A model generated the notes under the pieces. It did not search any database, was not told the DNA's origin, and worked only from the letters and a program-made list of their open reading frames with translations. Of a stretch of 64,000 nucleotides of DNA, positions 27,558 through 37,048 are shown in pieces. Source of the stretch: an uncultured Owenweeksia sp. (GTDB lineage Bacteria > Bacteroidota > Bacteroidia > Flavobacteriales > Schleiferiaceae); the NCBI GenBank assembly GCA_937146805.1, contig CAKZRR010000009.1:1-64000 (forward strand), in the 5' to 3' direction. Each line of letters begins with the position of its first letter. The first letter of the stretch is position 1. The translations under genes were made by a program, and so were the position numbers.

Positions 27558-28307
27558 TTAATCTACGCTATTTTGTTTGTCAAATTGCCAAAACTCAGGC
27601 ATATTTCCACGTTGCAATTCCATTTTATTATCAGATATAAAACGTACCTGCCACAACTTAGCTTCCTTTTTTTGCCAAATTTCAATGGAGGTATTTTCGT
27701 TGGCCAAGTTCCATTTCCCCTTCACCTTTATACCCATAATAACCACCACTGCTTTGCCATTTGGTTTAAATTGCATAGTACCACCCTTAACAAACTGGCT
27801 ACCCAATTCATTCTGCTCGGCTGTCTTTTCTAAGTGTTTTTTGCCTGAAATTACCCAAGTTCCAAACAGCTGTTCTCTATTTACAACCAAAGGTGTAAAG
27901 GTGGGTTCTGGAATTACAAACTCTTCTGCAGGAACCACCTGCTCGCAAACCAATTTAGCTTTACCCAAACCCAGAATAATTCTATTTTCATCAAAAGCCA
28001 AAATTGAAATGTTTTGCACCTCGCCTTTTGAGGAAGTCATTTTCAGCTCTGATTTACTTTCCAAATACTCCCAGCTACCAAAATCAAGGCTAAACAATTC
28101 CAATTTGTAATGGTATGTGGAAGACAACGTAAATTTGAAATCACCAAACATAGCCCGCGCCATGCTTTTAGAAACAGAGTCTAACTCTTCGATCTCTGCC
28201 ATTTCCGCAAAACGCCAAGTTCCAATAAGGTCTTGTTCCGTTTGCGCTTGTGTAAAACCTCCCATAAAAAGGAAGCTTGTCAAAAATAAAACTCTCAATA
28301 AACACAT
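27558..28307 (-). CDS. secreted protein with two lipocalin-like repeats
   Basis: 249 aa. Signal peptide (MCLLRVLFLTSFLFMGGFTQAQ), then two similar halves: IGTWRFAEM.. FGSWEYLESKSELKMTS (about 27-110) and LFGTWVISGKKH.. VKGKWNLANENTSIEIW (about 150-235). Each has the GxW pair typical of lipocalin-like domains. It lies between the bifunctional nuclease and the CNT transporter genes on the same strand, with short gaps, and resembles the transporter's N-terminal domain. It may be a soluble partner, but this is inference. Confidence 0.65.
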   Translation of the reverse strand: MCLLRVLFLTSFLFMGGFTQAQTEQDLIGTWRFAEMAEIEELDSVSKSMARAMFGDFKFTLSSTYHYKLELFSLDFGSWEYLESKSELKMTSSKGEVQNISILAFDENRIILGLGKAKLVCEQVVPAEEFVIPEPTFTPLVVNREQLFGTWVISGKKHLEKTAEQNELGSQFVKGGTMQFKPNGKAVVVIMGIKVKGKWNLANENTSIEIWQKKEAKLWQVRFISDNKMELQRGNMPEFWQFDKQNSVD

Positions 28308-28319
28308 GAAAACCAGACC

Positions 28320-28937
28320 TTAATTACTTTCGCGCTTATCAATCTCGTCTCGCAATTTAGCCGCCAACTCATAGTCCTCACCTTTTAAGGCTTGTTCCAA
28401 AAGTGTTTTTAAATCGTCTAAATCTGCCAATTCATAATCCAATACCACTTCTGAGCTGCTCGTATCTTTTACCTCTAAATCTTCCTCAGTAATCAACTCT
28501 TTCCCTTCGGTTTCATTTCCGCTTTCGCTCAATATAATACCGGCCTGGTTTAATATTTCGGGGTATGTATAAACGGGGCAATCAAAACGAATGGCTAAGG
28601 CCACGGCATCTGAAGTACGTGCGTCCATCACCTTTTCTTCCCCGTCCTTATCAAACAGTAAAATAGAGTAAAACACCCCTTCTTGCAGCTTATGAATTAC
28701 TACCTCTTTAAGGGTAATTTCAAAACTACCTGCAAAGCTTTTAAACAAATCGTGGGTTAAAGGCCTCGGTGGATTCACATCTTTTTCTAACGCAATGGCG
28801 ATAGATTGTGCCTCAAAACCTCCAATAATAATGGGCAATCTGCGCTCCCCTCCTTCTTCGCCTAGCACCAAAGCATAAGCTCCAGACTGCGTTTGGCTGT
28901 AAGTAAGTCCTTTTATGTGAAGGCGTATTTTATCCAT
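28320..28937 (-). CDS. bifunctional nuclease family protein (DUF151) with UVR motif
   Basis: 205 aa. The BFN domain covers residues about 1-135 (VLGEEGGERRLPIIIGGFEAQSIAIALE; DARTSDAVALAIRFDCPVYTYPEIL). The C-terminal DLKTLLEQALKGEDYELAAKLRDEIDKR is a UvrB/UvrC-type motif. Plant and bacterial members show DNase/RNase activity; the motif suggests interaction with nucleic-acid repair proteins. It follows etfA by 9 nt and seems to be in the etfB-etfA transcript. Confidence 0.88.
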   Translation of the reverse strand: MDKIRLHIKGLTYSQTQSGAYALVLGEEGGERRLPIIIGGFEAQSIAIALEKDVNPPRPLTHDLFKSFAGSFEITLKEVVIHKLQEGVFYSILLFDKDGEEKVMDARTSDAVALAIRFDCPVYTYPEILNQAGIILSESGNETEGKELITEEDLEVKDTSSSEVVLDYELADLDDLKTLLEQALKGEDYELAAKLRDEIDKRESN

Positions 28938-28946
28938 TTACTTTTT

Positions 28947-29909
28947 TTAGGCCTTAAACTTTTTCAAAGCCTCAATAAACTTGGGCACCACCTCAAATGC
29001 ATCGCCTACAATACCGTAGTCCGCTGCTTTAAAAAATGGGGCTTCGGCATCGCTATTAATAACTACAATAGTTTTTGAGTTACTTACACCTGCTAGATGC
29101 TGAATAGCTCCAGAAATACCAATCGCCACATACAACTCAGGATTAATAGCAATACCTGTTTGACCAACATGCTCGTTATGCGGGCGCCAGCCCATATCAG
29201 CCACTGGCTTAGAACAAGCCGTTCCGGCATTCATCAATTCTGCCAATTCTTCTACCATACTCCAATTCTCAGGTCCTTTTAATCCACGGCCTCCTGATAT
29301 TACTCTTTCGGCTTCTGGCAAAGGAATTTTACCTTGCACCCTATCCACATTCGTAACATTAGTTTGTGGCAAATCACCTAAGCTTACGTTCGATTCAGTC
29401 ATTTCTGCGCTTCCGCTGCCGGCTACTACACCAACCGCATTAGGAATAAATACAATTACTTTAGAGCTGGCTTCCGTACTGTAATTCACAAAACCTTTGC
29501 TCGAAAACACACTACGCTTTACTGTTAAAGGAGCAACGCTACTAGGCAGTTCTGTTACGTTAGTAATCATTCCGGCCTCTGCCATTACCGAATATAAAGG
29601 CGCTACGGCTTTACCGTTAAAAGTACCACTTACAATAAGGGTGTCGCAGTTTTGGGCAGCCGCCACCTCTTTTAGGGCAGCCGCAATTTTATAATTATCA
29701 AAACTATTGTAATCGTCTCCGCTAAGGTTTAGCACTTTACTTACTCCATACTTTCCTAGCTCAGCCGCATCATCGCTAATAGTACCAAAGGTTACACCTA
29801 TTACTGAAGTGCCCATCATTTCGGCCGTTTTAGCGGCATACTGAGCGGCTTCAAAAGTGTTCTTCTTAAATTTTCCTTCCCAATTTTCTAAATATACTAG
29901 TACTGACAT
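28947..29909 (-). CDS. etfA: electron transfer flavoprotein alpha subunit
   Basis: 320 aa. The C-terminal FAD-binding segment is GQTGIAINPELYVAIGISGAIQHLAG..SKTIVVINSDAEAPFFKAADYGIVGD (about 245-300), and the N-terminal half is the usual adenine-nucleotide hydrolase-like fold. With EtfB it accepts electrons from acyl-CoA dehydrogenases and passes them to ETF-quinone oxidoreductase. It lies 27 nt after etfB. Confidence 0.95.
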   Translation of the reverse strand: MSVLVYLENWEGKFKKNTFEAAQYAAKTAEMMGTSVIGVTFGTISDDAAELGKYGVSKVLNLSGDDYNSFDNYKIAAALKEVAAAQNCDTLIVSGTFNGKAVAPLYSVMAEAGMITNVTELPSSVAPLTVKRSVFSSKGFVNYSTEASSKVIVFIPNAVGVVAGSGSAEMTESNVSLGDLPQTNVTNVDRVQGKIPLPEAERVISGGRGLKGPENWSMVEELAELMNAGTACSKPVADMGWRPHNEHVGQTGIAINPELYVAIGISGAIQHLAGVSNSKTIVVINSDAEAPFFKAADYGIVGDAFEVVPKFIEALKKFKA

Positions 29910-29936
29910 TTCTTAAATTTCTTTGTTGTGGATCAA

Positions 29937-30683
29937 TTAAATAACCTTGGCTTCCTCGTGTAATAACTTTACCAACTCGTCCATATTATCGGCCTCTACC
30001 ATAGTAACCGCACTTTTAGGAGCCGGTTTTTCAAAACTACCTACCTGCACCCTGCTGGCACCATCTGTAGCCGGCTTTACCGCTAACGGCTTGGTTCGCG
30101 CACTCATAATACCACGCATATTTGGTATGCGTAAATCTTTTTCTTCTACTAAACCCTTTTGTCCTCCAATTACCAAAGGCAAACTAGCTGTTAAAGTTTC
30201 TTTACCACCATCTATTTCGCGCATAAGCGTAGCATTACTACCTTCTACCTCTAAACCTACACAGGCATTTACAAAGGGTTGATTTAGTAAAGCAGCTAAC
30301 ATGCCCGCAACTTGCCCTCCGTTGTAATCTATGGACTCACGTCCAGCAATAATTAAATCGTAATTATTTTCTTTGGCTACCGCTGCAATTTGTTGCGCTA
30401 CATAAAAACCATCGGTAGCATCAGCATCAATTCGTATGGCATCATCGGCTCCAATAGCCAAAGCTTTACGCAAAGTTGGCTCCGTTTCGGCTTTTCCAAC
30501 GTTAATGGCAGTAACCGTAGCTCCTTGTTTTTCTTTTAACCAAATAGCACGTGTAAGCCCAAACTCATCGTACGGGTTTATAACAAACTGTACTCCATTC
30601 TTGTCAAACTCCTTGTTATCACTAGTAAAGTTTATTTTGGAAGTGGTATCCGGTACGTGACTAATGCAAACTAAAACCTTCAT
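29937..30683 (-). CDS. etfB: electron transfer flavoprotein beta subunit
   Basis: 248 aa, the usual length. Starts MKVLVCISHVPDTTSKINF. The AMP-binding part and signature VDYNGGQVAGMLAALLNQP.. and EIDGGKETLTASLPLVIGGQKGL are characteristic. It forms the EtfAB heterodimer with the next gene and is the first gene of the leftward block; pdhB starts divergently 152 nt away. Confidence 0.95.
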   Translation of the reverse strand: MKVLVCISHVPDTTSKINFTSDNKEFDKNGVQFVINPYDEFGLTRAIWLKEKQGATVTAINVGKAETEPTLRKALAIGADDAIRIDADATDGFYVAQQIAAVAKENNYDLIIAGRESIDYNGGQVAGMLAALLNQPFVNACVGLEVEGSNATLMREIDGGKETLTASLPLVIGGQKGLVEEKDLRIPNMRGIMSARTKPLAVKPATDGASRVQVGSFEKPAPKSAVTMVEADNMDELVKLLHEEAKVI

Positions 30684-30808
30684 AAAATTGTGTGAAATTG
30701 TTTAAAATAAAAGGATGGCGAAAATAGCTAAAAAGGCGCCAACAAAAAAGATGCAGGCCAAAGGAAATCAAAGCGAAATATTTAGCGCCTTTGGTTGCTA
30801 TAAATTTC

Positions 30809-30816
30809 TAATTTTG
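30809..30816 (+). promoter_or_regulatory. candidate -7 element for pdhB
   Basis: TAATTTTG, 20 nt upstream of the ATG at 30836. TTG triplets at 30791 and 30795 are too close for a normal -33 box. Confidence 0.4.
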
Positions 30817-30835
30817 TCGGCATTCAATTTTTACT

Positions 30836-31816
30836 ATGAGCAGAATCATTCAATTTAGACAAGCCGTGGCAGAAGCCATGAGCGAAGAAATGCGCAGAGA
30901 CGAAAACGTGTATCTGATGGGCGAAGAAGTAGCCGAATACAATGGCGCTTACAAAGCATCTAAAGGCATGTTGGACGAATTTGGCCCCAAGCGTGTAATT
31001 GACACCCCTATTTCGGAACTTGGTTTTTCGGGTATTGGCGTAGGTTCTGCCATGAATGGCTTGCGACCCATTATTGAATACATGACTTTCAATTTTTCGT
31101 TAGTTTCGATAGATCAAATTATTAGCAATGCCGCTAAAATGCATCAAATGAGTGGTGGCCAATTAACAGTGCCTATCGTTTTTCGTGGCCCAACAGGCTC
31201 GGCAGGACAGCTAGGTGCAACGCACTCTCAAAGTTTTGAAAGCTGGTTTGCCAACACTCCGGGGCTTAAAGTGGCTGTGGCCTCTACCCCTTATAATGTA
31301 AAAGGTTTATTAAAAACCGCCATTCGCGATAACGACCCCGTATTAATTATGGAGAGTGAGCAGATGTACGGTGACAAAGGCGAAGTACCTGAAGAGGAAT
31401 ACTTAATTCCATTAGGCCAAGCCCATATTGATAGAGAAGGTACCGATGTTACCATTGTATCTTTTGGTAAAATATTAAAAGTGGTACACGCGGCCGCAGA
31501 AGAATTAGCCAAAGACGGTATTAGCTGCGAAGTAATTGATTTGCTTACAGTGCGCCCGATAGATTACGCCACCATTTTAAGCTCGGTAAAGAAAACCAAT
31601 CGCATGATTGTAGTAGAAGAAGCTTGGCCGTTAGGCTCTATAGCTACCGAGCTTACTTATGTGGTACAGCGCGAAGCATTTGACTTTTTAGATGCTCCCG
31701 TACGTAGAATTACCACTGCCGATACACCAATGGCTTACGCTCCTACTTTGGTAGAAGCCTTTTTGCCTAGCATCAACCAAGTAATAGATGCTGTTAAAGG
31801 GGTAATGTATCGCTAG
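30836..31816 (+). CDS. pdhB: pyruvate dehydrogenase E1 component, beta subunit
   Basis: 326 aa. Transketolase pyrimidine-binding domain (MSEEMRRDENVYLMGEEVAEYNGAYKASKGMLDEFGPKRV about 16-58) and C-terminal domain (about 200-320) as in E1-beta of the heterotetrameric PDH. TPP-facing residues in GPTGSAGQLGATHSQ. It works with an alpha subunit not in the window and with E2/E3 to make acetyl-CoA. A strong terminator follows, so it is the end of its transcript. Confidence 0.94.
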   Translation: MSRIIQFRQAVAEAMSEEMRRDENVYLMGEEVAEYNGAYKASKGMLDEFGPKRVIDTPISELGFSGIGVGSAMNGLRPIIEYMTFNFSLVSIDQIISNAAKMHQMSGGQLTVPIVFRGPTGSAGQLGATHSQSFESWFANTPGLKVAVASTPYNVKGLLKTAIRDNDPVLIMESEQMYGDKGEVPEEEYLIPLGQAHIDREGTDVTIVSFGKILKVVHAAAEELAKDGISCEVIDLLTVRPIDYATILSSVKKTNRMIVVEEAWPLGSIATELTYVVQREAFDFLDAPVRRITTADTPMAYAPTLVEAFLPSINQVIDAVKGVMYR

Positions 31817-31888
31817 ATGAAGTACTGAGTATTTAGATTTAAGATATTAGACTTGAGAAAAATCTTGTCTTTTTCCAGATAATTCTTG

Positions 31889-31917
31889 ATAGCCCCTTTT
31901 TGGGGCTATTTTTTTGA
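31889..31917 (+). terminator. terminator of pdhB
   Basis: 8-bp GC-rich stem ATAGCCCC/GGGGCTAT with TTTTT loop, followed by a T-run; 72 nt after the stop. Confidence 0.88.
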
Positions 31918-31991
31918 ATAGCTGACACGCCTAAAATTCCAAAACTTTAAACAGCTTATATTTACCTGACCACCCTTAAACACACAATCAC

Positions 31992-32507
31992 ATGAAAGCC
32001 TGTCTAATTACACTATTTCTAACAATCTTTTTCTGGTGCCATGGACAAGTTGATTCATCAGACCATTTTAACCCATTAACTGGTTTTATTCCAAAAAACA
32101 CGGTTGACCACCTTGACTTTTACAAAAGCCCAAACGGCAAAAAAATAGATTCTATTAAAATTTTAAAAAGCGGGTGGGTGCATTTTTCAATTAATCATCA
32201 GAAAGGTAACTGGGTTAAAATAAAAAACGTTTCAATTGCGCCTGGAATAAAAGATCTCGCACACCTCAATAATAATTGGGTTAAAACTTCTGATGTTTGG
32301 TTTAACCTATCAAACAATGGTGCATTTTACTATGTCCTGCCAAATGATAAATCCAAAAAACACTTTATCGATTATCAATCAGTAAATTTGATAGAAATAA
32401 ATGGCAACTGGGTAAAAGCAAAGTTTATGACAAATGCCCATGCAGAGCAAGCTTGGTTTAAAAGAGAAGATCTTTGTGGATCGCCTTGGACAACTTGTAA
32501 TTATTAA
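31992..32507 (+). CDS. secreted hypothetical protein
   Basis: 171 aa with a signal peptide (MKACLITLFLTIFFWCHGQ). The mature protein contains two GNWVKIK/GNWVKAK strands about 70 residues apart and a GSPWTTC end, which fits small SH3-like beta-barrels, but this is only a resemblance. It lies alone between pdhB and a convergent gene. Function unknown. Confidence 0.6.
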   Translation: MKACLITLFLTIFFWCHGQVDSSDHFNPLTGFIPKNTVDHLDFYKSPNGKKIDSIKILKSGWVHFSINHQKGNWVKIKNVSIAPGIKDLAHLNNNWVKTSDVWFNLSNNGAFYYVLPNDKSKKHFIDYQSVNLIEINGNWVKAKFMTNAHAEQAWFKREDLCGSPWTTCNY

Positions 32508-32548
32508 AGGAGCGATCAGCCAAGACCATCTCATTTTCTCCTACTAAA

Positions 32549-33292
32549 TCATTTAGTCTTTTTCCAATTACTATCGTAATCTTTAAGTCTCTTATAAAAA
32601 CCTTTAAAATGACGAGCCCCATAAATAATGGCTACTTGAGACTGCCTAAGAGCAAGAAAGTTTTCTACTAATATGGAATCTCGATATCCCATTATGAAAT
32701 TTTGAACGAACTCCTTCTTATCCCCCTTTAAACAATTATAATCGCCCTCAAAACCCGTTTCCATGTCGCATTCTGAAAGTGTGATTTCTCCATTTTTCTG
32801 TTCAAAAGCCGCGATAATAATTTCCAATGACACATCTCCGCAAATAGATTTAGATGTATCAATATTTAGAGCTGCATAACTGGGCTGCGACATCAAGTCC
32901 ACTTCGGCTGGGTAAGGAAATTTATCCATTATCAATCGATTGACCGTATCCACTCTTTCATTACCTAGCACATATGAAGGCTGAAACCCCATGACTTTTC
33001 TAAATTTACGCCAAACCAAATCCTTTTGTATTGAGTCTTTAAGATTTGAACTAACTGACTCATAGATAAAACTATAGCCTAAATTATTTAAGGAGTCCAC
33101 TTTTCGGGCTACATCTTTATAAAAAGATTTATGACTAATATGAACCATTGGAATGAACACCACCTCATCCATGGTGCTACGATTCACTAGTTTAATCTCT
33201 TCTACTTTTGGGCTCAGCAGCGTATTAAACAATAACGAAGCGCAAGAACTCAACAACGCTAAAGCCACAATACAAAAACCAATTTTTTTCAT
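32549..33292 (-). CDS. lipoprotein of TraB/GumN-like (Tiki superfamily) fold
   Basis: 247 aa from the ATG at 33292, which gives a lipoprotein signal with lipobox (LALLSSC). A longer reading to 33376 adds a non-signal N-terminus. Three motifs fit the TraB/GumN pattern: VVFIPMVHISHKSFY near the N-terminus, FIYESV, and IIYGARHFKGFYKRL at the C-terminus (GxxHxxG). Members include putative metalloproteases; the activity here is unproven. Confidence 0.6.
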   Translation of the reverse strand: MKKIGFCIVALALLSSCASLLFNTLLSPKVEEIKLVNRSTMDEVVFIPMVHISHKSFYKDVARKVDSLNNLGYSFIYESVSSNLKDSIQKDLVWRKFRKVMGFQPSYVLGNERVDTVNRLIMDKFPYPAEVDLMSQPSYAALNIDTSKSICGDVSLEIIIAAFEQKNGEITLSECDMETGFEGDYNCLKGDKKEFVQNFIMGYRDSILVENFLALRQSQVAIIYGARHFKGFYKRLKDYDSNWKKTK

Positions 33293-33607
33293 GTTTAAAA
33301 TGGCTGGTAAATACACTTTGCCAAACTCCTTAGTTTCGACAGTTGATTTCAATTTAACACTAGTTCTTTCCTCCATTGCTTGTTTACTAAACTAAATAAT
33401 TGCTTTTTTATAAGAATGTGTTGTCGTTAATATCGTTAAATGTAACTTTTTATATCAAAAAAATGACTCCTTCCTCATTTTCCTGAGCGTTAAAAATACC
33501 AGCAAAACTAAAATAAACTTAGCGGTATTTTGCGCATACCACACAAAGGTTATGGGCTTGTAAAATCAAAGAATAATCCCACCCTAAACAGGTACTACAT
33601 TAGCCCC
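33293..33607. other. intergenic region upstream of the pyrophosphatase gene
   Basis: Divergent intergenic stretch of about 315 bases before the recognised hppA promoter. It should also contain the promoter of the TraB-like lipoprotein gene on the minus strand; none is clear. No ORF, tRNA or strong hairpin was seen. Confidence 0.5.
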
Positions 33608-33637
33608 TTGCCCAAATCACTTTTTGGCTTACTTTTG
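33608..33637 (+). promoter_or_regulatory. promoter of the membrane pyrophosphatase gene
   Basis: TTG at 33608-33610 and TACTTTTG at 33630-33637, spacer 19 nt, 44 nt upstream of the ATG: full match to the Bacteroidota consensus. Confidence 0.8.
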
Positions 33638-33681
33638 CGGCCTTTAAGACAAACGTAATTGACAATCAACACATTTAACGA

Positions 33682-36225
33682 ATGAATAATTGGCTACTTT
33701 ATTTAGTTCCTGTAATGGGACTTATTGGACTACTGGTAATGCTTGTAAAATCGGCATGGGTGGTAAAACAAAATGCAGGAGATGAGAAAATGACCAAACT
33801 AGCGGGCTACATTGCCGATGGTGCTATGTCGTTTTTAAAAGCCGAATGGAAGGTAATGAGTTACTTCGTAGTTATTGCCGCTATTCTATTAGCCTACTCT
33901 GGTACTATTGTAGAGCACTCTAGTCCTATTATTGCTTTAGCCTTTGTAATTGGTGCTGTATTTTCAGCCTTTGCCGGATTTGTAGGTATGCGTATTGCCA
34001 CCAAAACCAATGTGCGTACTACTGAAGCGGCTCGTACCAGTTTAGTAAAAGCACTTAAAGTATCTTTTACAGGAGGATCGGTAATGGGCTTAGGCGTAGC
34101 AGGTTTAGCCGTGCTAGGTTTAGGTAGCTTATTCATTGTTTTTTATAACGTATTTGTTCCCGAAGGGCAAGCCATTACAGGCGCTGGCATGAAAACGGCC
34201 ATTGAGGTATTGGCTGGTTTTTCATTAGGAGCTGAATCTATAGCACTATTTGCCCGTGTGGGTGGTGGTATTTACACCAAAGCAGCCGATGTAGGCGCTG
34301 ACTTAGTAGGTAAAGTGGAAGCCGGTATTCCGGAAGATGATATTAGAAACCCAGCCACTATTGCAGATAATGTTGGTGACAATGTAGGTGATGTAGCCGG
34401 TATGGGTGCCGATCTTTTTGGTTCGTATGTAGCCACTATTTTGGCCACTATGGTATTAGGACAAGAAATTAACTCAGCTGATGAGTTTGGCGGAATGGCT
34501 CCAATCCTTTTACCCATGGTAATTGCAGGTTTAGGCTTAATTTTCTCTATTATTTCGATGGCCTTGGTACGTATTAGCGGTGAAAACAGCTCAGTACAAA
34601 AAGCTTTAAACTTAGGAAACTGGTCGTCTATCATTATGGTAGTAGTTGCCTCTTACCCCCTATGTATGTGGATGCTACCTGAAGGCTTAAACCTTAGAGG
34701 TTACGAATTTTCGAACTTGGATGTTTTCTGGGCCATTTTAGTGGGTTCTATTGTAGGCGCACTAATGAGTTGGATTACCGAGTTTTATACCTCTATGGGT
34801 AAAAAACCTGTAAACAGTATTATTCAGCAATCTTCTACGGGTCATGCTACCAACATTATTGGTGGTTTAGCTATGGGTATGCAATCTACCGTTATTCCAA
34901 TTTTAATTTTAGCCGCTGGTATTATTTTCTCTTATGCTTTTGCAGGATTGTACGGTGTGGCTATTGCCGCTGCTGGTATGATGGCTACCACAGCTATGCA
35001 ATTAGCTATTGATGCTTTTGGCCCTATTGCGGATAATGCAGGAGGTATTGCTGAAATGAGTGGTTTACCCGAAGAAGTACGTGGAAGAACAGATAATTTA
35101 GATGCGGTAGGAAACACCACCGCTGCTACCGGTAAAGGTTTTGCTATTGCCTCTGCTGCGCTTACTGCCTTGGCACTATTTGCTGCCTTTGTAGGTATTG
35201 CGGGCATCGAGAGTATTGATATTTACAAAGCACCCGTATTAGCTATGCTTTTTGTGGGAGGTATGATTCCATTTATCTTTTCGTCATTGGCTATATCTGC
35301 CGTAGGGCGTGCGGCCATGGCCATGGTACATGAAGTAAGACGCCAGTTTAAAGATATTCCTGGAATTATGGAATACAAAGCCGAACCAGAATACGATAAG
35401 TGTGTGGAGATTTCCACCAAAGCTTCTATTAGAGAAATGATGTTGCCGGGCGCTATTGCCTTGGTTACTCCACTATTAATTGGGTTTGGTTTTTACGGTG
35501 TTTTCGAAAATACTTCTTCAGCCGAAATGCTAGGAGGATTATTAGCCGGTGTAACCGTAAGTGGTGTGTTGATGGGTATTTTTCAAAACAATGCAGGTGG
35601 CGCTTGGGATAACGCTAAAAAATCTTTTGAGCAAGGTGTTGAGATTGATGGTAAGATGGAATACAAAGGCTCGGAAGCCCATAAAGCTTCTGTAACAGGA
35701 GATACGGTTGGAGATCCTTTTAAAGATACTTCAGGTCCTTCTATGAACATTCTTATCAAATTGATGTCCATCGTTTCATTGGTAATTGCCCCGCACATTT
35801 CGGTAGGAGATGGACATAATGCTGCACATGCTGACCAATTTTCTGCTGATGGCAGCGCACAAGGAATGGTAGAAATGGAAGTAGGCCGCAACTATGTGTT
35901 TAACGAGGTTGCTGTTGCCACTGTTTCTATCGAAGGCCAAAAAACGGCAAAAGTACACATCCAACATTTAGAGTTTCATGCCCACGAAGAAAATGGTGCT
36001 ATCCGTGATATTATGGTACAGTTTGGAGCAGAGATGCTTTCGGAACTTTTAGGTACACCGGTAGATTATGCTGAGTTTACCACTCATATGATGGAGCAAA
36101 CAAGTCCAAATAATTTTACAGGCCGTGGTGTTTTTAACTTTGGCAGCGGAGAAAGAAAATGTGAAGCCAGTTTCTCGTTATCGGATAACCTTGAAGAAAT
36201 TCACGCTAAGTTTAAGCTTTACTAA
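33682..36225 (+). CDS. hppA: membrane-bound pyrophosphatase, K+-dependent type, with long C-terminal extension
   Basis: 847 aa. The signature [20 protein letters not shown] and about 16 membrane segments identify a membrane pyrophosphatase, which couples PPi hydrolysis to Na+ or H+ pumping. In the motif [10 protein letters not shown] the fifth residue is Ala (A481) instead of Lys, the known marker of the K+-dependent class; many of these pump Na+. After the last membrane segment ([12 protein letters not shown], ending about 707) there is a further 140 residues ([21 protein letters not shown].. [18 protein letters not shown]..) that bacterial enzymes of about 660-770 aa usually lack. The extension is soluble and mixed alpha/beta. 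A strong terminator follows. Confidence 0.94.
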   Translation: MNNWLLYLVPVMGLIGLLVMLVKSAWVVKQNAGDEKMTKLAGYIADGAMSFLKAEWKVMSYFVVIAAILLAYSGTIVEHSSPIIALAFVIGAVFSAFAGFVGMRIATKTNVRTTEAARTSLVKALKVSFTGGSVMGLGVAGLAVLGLGSLFIVFYNVFVPEGQAITGAGMKTAIEVLAGFSLGAESIALFARVGGGIYTKAADVGADLVGKVEAGIPEDDIRNPATIADNVGDNVGDVAGMGADLFGSYVATILATMVLGQEINSADEFGGMAPILLPMVIAGLGLIFSIISMALVRISGENSSVQKALNLGNWSSIIMVVVASYPLCMWMLPEGLNLRGYEFSNLDVFWAILVGSIVGALMSWITEFYTSMGKKPVNSIIQQSSTGHATNIIGGLAMGMQSTVIPILILAAGIIFSYAFAGLYGVAIAAAGMMATTAMQLAIDAFGPIADNAGGIAEMSGLPEEVRGRTDNLDAVGNTTAATGKGFAIASAALTALALFAAFVGIAGIESIDIYKAPVLAMLFVGGMIPFIFSSLAISAVGRAAMAMVHEVRRQFKDIPGIMEYKAEPEYDKCVEISTKASIREMMLPGAIALVTPLLIGFGFYGVFENTSSAEMLGGLLAGVTVSGVLMGIFQNNAGGAWDNAKKSFEQGVEIDGKMEYKGSEAHKASVTGDTVGDPFKDTSGPSMNILIKLMSIVSLVIAPHISVGDGHNAAHADQFSADGSAQGMVEMEVGRNYVFNEVAVATVSIEGQKTAKVHIQHLEFHAHEENGAIRDIMVQFGAEMLSELLGTPVDYAEFTTHMMEQTSPNNFTGRGVFNFGSGERKCEASFSLSDNLEEIHAKFKLY

Positions 36226-36245
36226 AAAGCTTACTCACAATTATT

Positions 36246-36289
36246 AAGAAAGCCTGCTACACAAGTTGTGTAGCAGGCTTTCTTTTTGG
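36246..36289 (+). terminator. terminator of hppA
   Basis: 18-bp perfect stem (36246-36263 with 36267-36284), 3-base loop, then TTTTT; 20 nt after the stop codon. Confidence 0.92.
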
Positions 36290-36353
36290 ACTTAACACCA
36301 TGATTTAAAAAAACACCTAAACCTAACGCTCCATTAAAAACATGCTTTTTTCC

Positions 36354-36361
36354 TACATTTG
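36354..36361 (+). promoter_or_regulatory. candidate -7 element for the lipoprotein pair
   Basis: TACATTTG, 54 nt upstream of the first lipoprotein ATG. No TTG at the -33 position. Confidence 0.45.
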
Positions 36362-36415
36362 AAGGAATTTAGAACTTCAAACTATTTTAGTTTTGATGCA
36401 TTAATCAACCGAACC

Positions 36416-37030
36416 ATGAAAATGAAATACTTAATCTTTGTTTTACTCTTGGTCACTTTTACTGTCCAATGCAAAAAAGAAAAACAACATCAGGATTTGC
36501 CCCGTGAACTAAGAGAAGAGTTTAATTGTTACCTAAATGGAGAATATTGGACTAAAAATCCCGGAGGTAACTGTCATCAGCTCCATGCAAGATATTACGA
36601 AGCAGCTGGTTCTGTAGGGGCTAACCCTCAGGGTTATCTTGTCGTTCGTGGTGTAGACTGTGATACGGATAATGCTATGTATATAGTGCTAGATAGTGTT
36701 GAAACTACGGGAACGTATTTTTTACCTGAAAATGATTATAACTGTGGTTTTCATAATATGGAAGCGGTGCGTTTAGATACTTTAGATATTTACCCTTTTG
36801 AGCACTTTTATTACTTCGCGTTGTCTGGCCATGTTAAAATCACTCATCTTGAACCGACAAAGTATGAAGATGCCATTTCTCCTGAAGGAATACCCTTTGT
36901 AAGAACTATAGGTGGCTGGTTGCAAGGTACTTATGAAATGATATTAATAAATGACATTAGTCAGGATACAAACATGAGTGTTCCCGATACACTAACCATT
37001 ACCAATGGCAAGTTTGCTGCGATACTTTAA
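36416..37030 (+). CDS. hypothetical lipoprotein, first of a tandem pair
   Basis: 204 aa from the ATG at 36416 (another ATG two codons on). Signal MKMKYLIFVLLLVTFTVQCKKE with lipobox Cys. The same signal and order of strands recur in the next gene (EFNCYLNGEYWTKN here, FSMKVNGVNWTPI there), so the two are a duplication. The mature part is beta-rich with several Cys (GNCHQL, GVDCDTDN, NDYNCGF). Function unknown; an envelope role is likely. It ends 18 nt before its paralogue. Confidence 0.7.
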   Translation: MKMKYLIFVLLLVTFTVQCKKEKQHQDLPRELREEFNCYLNGEYWTKNPGGNCHQLHARYYEAAGSVGANPQGYLVVRGVDCDTDNAMYIVLDSVETTGTYFLPENDYNCGFHNMEAVRLDTLDIYPFEHFYYFALSGHVKITHLEPTKYEDAISPEGIPFVRTIGGWLQGTYEMILINDISQDTNMSVPDTLTITNGKFAAIL

Positions 37031-37048
37031 TCTTGTATTAACCAAACC

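Noticed and set aside
27577-28110. 177-aa ORF antisense to the lipocalin-repeat gene
   Set aside because: Shadow frame of a gene with a clear signal peptide and domain pattern; its own product has no motif.
34272-34634. Antisense ORFs inside the pyrophosphatase gene (also at 34932-35207 and 35583-35891)
   Set aside because: Low-complexity Ala/Pro/Ile/Ser-rich readings opposite Gly/Ala-rich membrane codons, typical of shadows.
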